Positions 61,310 through 64,000 of a stretch of 64,000 nt of DNA are shown piece after piece. The notes under the pieces are model-generated. The model saw only the letters and a program-made list of their open reading frames with translations, was not told where the DNA came from and made no database searches. How positions within the stretch are numbered: the stretch's first letter is position 1; the number at the start of each line of letters is the position of its first letter. The DNA lies in NCBI GenBank assembly GCA_029721515.1, contig CM056569.1, positions 12,688,507-12,752,506 on the forward strand, in the 5' to 3' direction. Source of the stretch: Synanceia verrucosa. Lineage: Eukaryota; Chordata; Actinopteri; Perciformes; Synanceiidae. The translations under genes and the position numbers were made by a program.

Positions 61310-61800
61310 TAATTTAAAGGAAAGAAGGTGGACAGTGATAGAGCGAGCAGTGATAAAGACGGAGGGCAAACGCTGAAGTGGTAAGAAGAAGCGATGCAGC
61401 GAAAGAGCGAGTAAAAGAGGTGAGAAGGAACGGATGGATGAACGATAAGAAGGCGAGGGATGATATATCATCCTGTAAAATGAAGAGGGGGACAGAGAAG
61501 ATATCTGTGATGGGAAGAATAATAGTGAAGAGACAACAGGACGGGAAGATGGATGGAGCTGAGGTGGGCAAAGAGAGATTAATACAGAAGAGGAAAGAGT
61601 GAGAGACAGATGGATGTTGGGGAAAGATCAGGACAGAATATTAGGATAGAGAGGAAGATAAGGAAGAAAGGAGGAGGATAGAGTGAGAGAATGAGGGAAA
61701 AGAGAGAGACAGAAAGATGAAAGAGACAATGAGTTAAATGGAGAGAAGAGGAGGAAGGGTATTAGAAAGAGTACTGAGAGGGAGGGTGAGAGATGGGACT
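61310..61800 (+). repeat. Purine-rich tract
   Basis: About 490 bp of GGAAG, AGAGA and GAGGA motifs. It is the complement in composition of the pyrimidine-rich tract about 1 kb to the left. Confidence 0.7.
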
Positions 61801-61871
61801 TGCGATGGAGAGCTTGTGTGAGTCACATCGTCTCCTCCGCAAGCTATTAGTGATTTAATCACTCTGACATC

Positions 61872-61873
<2 letters not shown>

Positions 61874-61904
<31 letters not shown>
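61874..61904 (+). repeat. Microsatellite (GT)n
   Basis: About 15 uninterrupted GT units. Confidence 0.95.
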
Positions 61905-61906
<2 letters not shown>

Positions 61907-63477
61907 CATACCAGATTACCCTGAGCTAGTGCAGTCAGGAACTGGCTCATCACAGCAGCGTGCATTCATTATGTCACAGATGAGTTTCTCAATCCATGGG
62001 CTCAGACCCAAAAGAGGCCGCAGGTTGCTACTGGTGGGACTCTACTGAAGTGTTTACAGTGTTTACAGCACTGATACACTGATGCAGTGTAATCCCAGTC
62101 TTATATCAGTATTTAAAATGGTAAAATGTTGCAGCATAATCACTTGATTTAACCAATCGCAACAAATCAATCTATGTAAATTTTGTGCTAAATTCAACTT
62201 TGGCTAATATAGAACTGCAGTGTCCATATGGAGTAAGGTATTGCAGCTTGTAAGTGATGTGTCATCATCTTCTCTTATTTAACATCCTGTGTTGGGAGTA
62301 TAATGTCCACAAAACAGAAGTACTTAGAAAGTACAAGATGTCTTAAAAAGCTACATTACTGTGGTCCAAAATTGCGCAGTAAATGCTGCATGAAAAAATG
62401 TGTGATTTTCTTTGTAATCCTGCAGACTAACAGACCAACAGACCACTGAAAGAAAGTGAAAACACAGTCTAAGGCAGAGATTTAAGTCACATATTAGCAC
62501 TGAACTATAAGCTCAGCACATGAGAAGATGGTGGACATTGACTCTGAACATGAGTGAAGTAGAGACGAAGCAAATCTTCAAGCAATAAGGTCCGTCTTAC
62601 GGAGACTGACAGCTTGATGTGAAGTTATTAGAACAAAAGGGGAAAATAAATCACAGTACAGAGAAAATACAAAGAAACAGAGAGTCATTGTGAATGCCTA
62701 GCGCTGCTTGGTTAGTAATCACTTCATCATCAGGCTTCTGGACCCAAATATTGCACAAAGACACAGAAAATAATGTCGTAGTGCCACTCTCTGGGCCTGA
62801 AGGATAAATTATAGAATCATAACCAGATGTTGAAGGACGCTGCCAAAATGCAATCCAGCATGAACGATTGATTACTTGCTCAAAATACTTTGCCATGCAG
62901 TCTATTTCAGAACCTGATAGCGACACATTGTGATTATTTTCAAAAATACAGTGACAGAAAAAAACACTGTGAATGAAAGACTTGATTGAATATTGTTATA
63001 ATCAGCAACTTACTAAAAGACTAATTTCTCTTCACATTAATATTCTAAAAAGTCTTATTTGAGCCCTTATTATCTGATTGCACCTGATTGCTACACACGC
63101 TGCATTCACCAGTTGTTGCAATCAGAATATTTATCTTAAAACAACAGTTTGGTAAACCTGCTAGCACCAGACAGTCTGAGAATATATTACCATTTCACTT
63201 CATTAGTGTGATGGTGCCATCAGGGCAGCAGCCAATCAAGCACAAACAGAGGTCACTGCTCTGATTTAATTTAACAAAGCCCTCGAACCAAACAGAGGGT
63301 ATTTGGTGATCATTGTTGTGCCATGCACACAGTTGACGAGGAAAAGAGCAGACTTTACTCTCTAAGACTTTTCCAGGACATGAACTGACAGAAGAACAAT
63401 AAAACACTGCACTTTACATTACGTGCCTCCTTGGTTGCTTTGAGGCACAGAGAAGAAAGGGGGCACGATTGTTCCAG

Positions 63478-63505
63478 CACAAGTCAAGTCAATTTTATTT
63501 GAGTT
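63478..63505 (+). repeat. Possible fragment of a common fish repeat
   Basis: AAGTCAAGTCAATTTTATTT resembles the start of a repeat I recall as frequent in fish, but the following sequence does not match it. It may be coincidence. Confidence 0.3.
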
Positions 63506-64000
63506 GAGCTCAAAATTGGTGTTTTGTGTAAATCCAGGAACAACTCAAGGATGAAAGGATGACTAGCATGTCTTAAGATTGAAGGGTTTCTGTATTCTTT
63601 AACTCAGCCCTTTTATAAATCATAAAGTGCCTTGTGCCAGCGTTTTTGCCCAGTCATATTTCTAGACCCACAGAGTATTTTGTAGTATGTCTCTGAAAAC
63701 ACTGAATAGCTGAAATGAAAGAAGAGTCTCTCTATTTCATCCTGAAAAAAAGTTTGTTTTTACCTTGTTCCAGTCTTGTTCTATCAGAGGTAAAGTAAAG
63801 GACACTTTCACCAAAATCACCACTTTTTGTCCAGATTCCAGTTTTGTTCTCTAATCACGATCGTCTCCACTTCCTGCTTTGATCTCTGTGGCGTATACTG
63901 TCTCTTTATGTTCTGACTACATTTCCCAGAAGCCCCAAAATTACTCACAGGTGTGTGAGAGCCCTCTTTTGTCAGCCACCGAAAAACACTGACATATATA

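Larger units (their letters stand above)
48506..64000 (-). other. Long upstream slc8a intron (more than 15.4 kb)
   Basis: No exon of the exchanger's N-terminal domain (normally one coding exon of about 1.8 kb) is found here, so that exon must lie beyond the window unless the gene is truncated. Vertebrate NCX1 has a very long intron at this point. The sequence holds microsatellites, several transposable-element fragments listed separately, and long purine- or pyrimidine-biased stretches. I see no independent gene on either strand. Confidence 0.65.

Overview
This window looks like nuclear DNA from a ray-finned, probably percomorph, fish. It holds spliced exons with vertebrate splice sites, dense (CA)n microsatellites, LINE 3' tails of the kind common in teleosts, and a tRNA-derived SINE. 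I see nothing bacterial: no operons, no CRISPR and no long intact open reading frames.

Region 1 (1 to about 27,270) is one uninterrupted AT-rich satellite array. The monomer is about 172 bp (about 150-165 bp in some blocks), giving roughly 160 head-to-tail copies, and the array runs off the left edge. Each monomer carries the 14-bp perfect palindrome CATACTATAGTATG and a run of phased A-tracts. Diagnostic variants recur at fixed spacings and multi-kilobase blocks are duplicated, so the array has higher-order structure.

Region 2 (about 27,270 to 28,770) is the decaying edge of the array. It holds a divergent about 165-bp relative of the monomer, then the same family in inverted orientation, split by the 3' end of a LINE.

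Region 3 (about 28,770 to 40,732) has no recognisable coding exon. It contains microsatellites, a 586-bp element with terminal inverted repeats, an inverted-repeat element with a CCCTAA-like core, and a dispersed repeat. Its right part presumably includes the 3' untranslated region and downstream flank of the gene in Region 4.

Region 4 (40,733 to 64,000) is the 3' part of a sodium/calcium exchanger gene (SLC8A/NCX family) on the minus strand. Five coding exons with consistent splice phases encode the last 327 residues: the end of the regulatory loop (CBD2 side), the alpha-2 ion-transport repeat and the C-terminal membrane segments. The large exon for the N-terminal two thirds is absent and must lie beyond 64,000, so 48,506-64,000 is treated as one long intron. 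That intron carries a second CCCTAA-like inverted-repeat element, a LINE 3' tail, a small MITE-like element, a tRNA-SINE and long purine- or pyrimidine-biased tracts.

The most unusual features are the structured 172-bp satellite array about 13 kb from the 3' end of an ion-exchanger gene, and the way CA/TG microsatellites sit directly on splice sites of two of the exchanger's exons.
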